Assembly (NCBI GenBank): GCA_034408745.1
Contig: JAWXCM010000444.1
Span: forward strand, 1-6,486
From: JAWXCM01 sp034408745
GTDB taxonomy: Bacteria; Acidobacteriota; Terriglobia; Bryobacterales; Bryobacteraceae
Reading direction: 5' to 3'
Length of the DNA stretch: 6,486 nucleotides
Shown here: positions 5,706 to 6,486 of the stretch, piece by piece
Layout: each line of letters begins with the position of its first letter
Position numbering within the stretch: position 1 is the first letter of the stretch
Notes under the pieces: model-generated
What the model saw: only the letters and a program-made list of their open reading frames with translations
The model's database searches: none
What the model was told of the DNA's origin: nothing
Program-made: the position numbers and the translations under genes

Positions 5706-6486
5706 TTAGCGGAGGTCGAGTGCCAGTATGTGGCGGCGGTCGCGCACGTAGAGCGTGGTGCCGACGAGAGACGGGGCGGTCCAGGATTTTTCGAGCGTGA
5801 TCTGGTCGGCTCTGGCGAGCACCCTCAAGCCTTGCGGGCTCAGGTTCAGCAGGGCGAGCGTTCCGTCCTCCGTGAGCAGGATGGTTTTGTCTCCGGTTCG
5901 GACTAAGTTGCCTTTCGAAAACGTACGGTCCTGCCACATCACTTTGCCTGTTTTGACTTCGACACAGGTGAGGGGCGAGGGGCCGAAGTCACCGCTGGAG
6001 CCGTAGACGTAGCCGTCGATTTCGAGGGCGCTGGTGAAGTGGACTCGGAGCCGGTTGTGCTGCCAGAGTTCGCGCGGCCGGGTGCCGTCGGCAGCGAGCT
6101 GGATGCCTCGCGCACCGCCGCTGTAGGCCGAGGTGATGGTGACGATGTTGTCGCCTCTGGTGAACAGCGGCGTAGTGATGTTGAGCCCATAGTCGGTCTT
6201 GTGCGGATGGCTCCACAGCAGGTTGCCGGTGGACGGGTCGAGGGCGGCGATCTCGCTGGCGAAGGGCGTCAGCATGATGTCTCGCGTGCCGACTTTGACC
6301 AGCACGGGAGTGCCGGGCGAGTTGCCGAAACTGTGCTTCGCCCAGATGACCGCGCCGTCCTTTGGGTTCATCGCGACGATGGCGTGATTGGCGCCGCCGA
6401 GCTTCACGAGGATGGTGTTGTTGTAAGCGACTGGGCTCGGGGAGTAGCCGCGATCCATCTCGGTGCTGCCGGGGAAATCCTTGTAC
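5706..6486 (-). CDS. PQQ-like beta-propeller repeat protein, C-terminal part (5' end outside window)
   Basis: The frame is open through the right edge: codons before the Met at 6458 continue as YKDFPGSTE, so that Met is internal and the gene is truncated by the window. About 259 C-terminal residues are visible. They hold successive blades of the PQQ/WD-like type with the motif hydrophobic-x-A-(L/M)-(D/N)-P-x-(T/D)-G-x-x-x-W. Examples are IVAMNPKDGAVIWAK, IAALDPSTGNLLWSH, LTCVEVKTGKVMWQD and the terminal ILALDLR. About five to six blades fit in this part, so the full protein is probably around 400 residues. Such propellers in acidobacteria are usually exported, but the N-terminus with any signal peptide is not in view. 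No PQQ-dehydrogenase catalytic motif is seen, so a binding or scaffold role is more likely than enzyme activity. The gene converges on the metalloprotease with 6 bp between their stop codons, so it is not in the same operon. It ends with TAA at 5708-5706. Confidence 0.88.
   Translation of the reverse strand, partial: YKDFPGSTEMDRGYSPSPVAYNNTILVKLGGANHAIVAMNPKDGAVIWAKHSFGNSPGTPVLVKVGTRDIMLTPFASEIAALDPSTGNLLWSHPHKTDYGLNITTPLFTRGDNIVTITSAYSGGARGIQLAADGTRPRELWQHNRLRVHFTSALEIDGYVYGSSGDFGPSPLTCVEVKTGKVMWQDRTFSKGNLVRTGDKTILLTEDGTLALLNLSPQGLRVLARADQITLEKSWTAPSLVGTTLYVRDRRHILALDLR

Overview
The window (about 60% GC by eye) looks like chromosomal DNA of an acidobacterium, most likely of the Bryobacterales / Candidatus Solibacter type. 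The taxonomic call is inferred from gene content: an Oar-like TonB-dependent receptor, a DUF5117/DUF4953-type zinc metalloprotease and a PQQ-like beta-propeller, all families expanded in that group. No rRNA or other marker gene is present to confirm it. No tRNA, CRISPR array, insertion sequence or phage gene was seen.

Layout: (1) positions 1-1259, + strand, the C-terminal part of an outer-membrane TonB-dependent receptor whose 5' end lies outside the window. (2) A strong hairpin at 1268-1294 sits in the 48-bp gap between this gene and the convergent cyclophilin. (3) On the - strand, a long short-chain dehydrogenase/reductase-like gene (1850-3325) is followed after 56 bp by a single-domain cytoplasmic cyclophilin (1308-1793); the two probably share a transcript. 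(4) A short divergent intergenic region near 3308-3377 carries three copies of the hexamer AGTGCC/GGCACT, arranged symmetrically between the two start codons. (5) On the + strand, a secreted or periplasmic metzincin-like zinc metalloprotease (3378-5699). (6) Only 6 bp further on, convergent on the - strand, the C-terminal part of a PQQ-type beta-propeller protein (5706 to the window edge).

The genes do not form one obvious pathway. Three are probably cell-envelope or exported proteins (receptor, protease, propeller), which fits a heterotroph that degrades and takes up polymers. The other two (cyclophilin and SDR-like protein) look cytoplasmic. The most unusual object is the SDR-like protein. 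It has an N-terminal helical region, a Cys4 zinc-ribbon-like module, an altered glycine-rich motif, a large insertion after the NNA motif, and Thr in place of the normally catalytic Tyr. It may be a non-canonical oxidoreductase or a nucleotide-binding sensor rather than an ordinary dehydrogenase.
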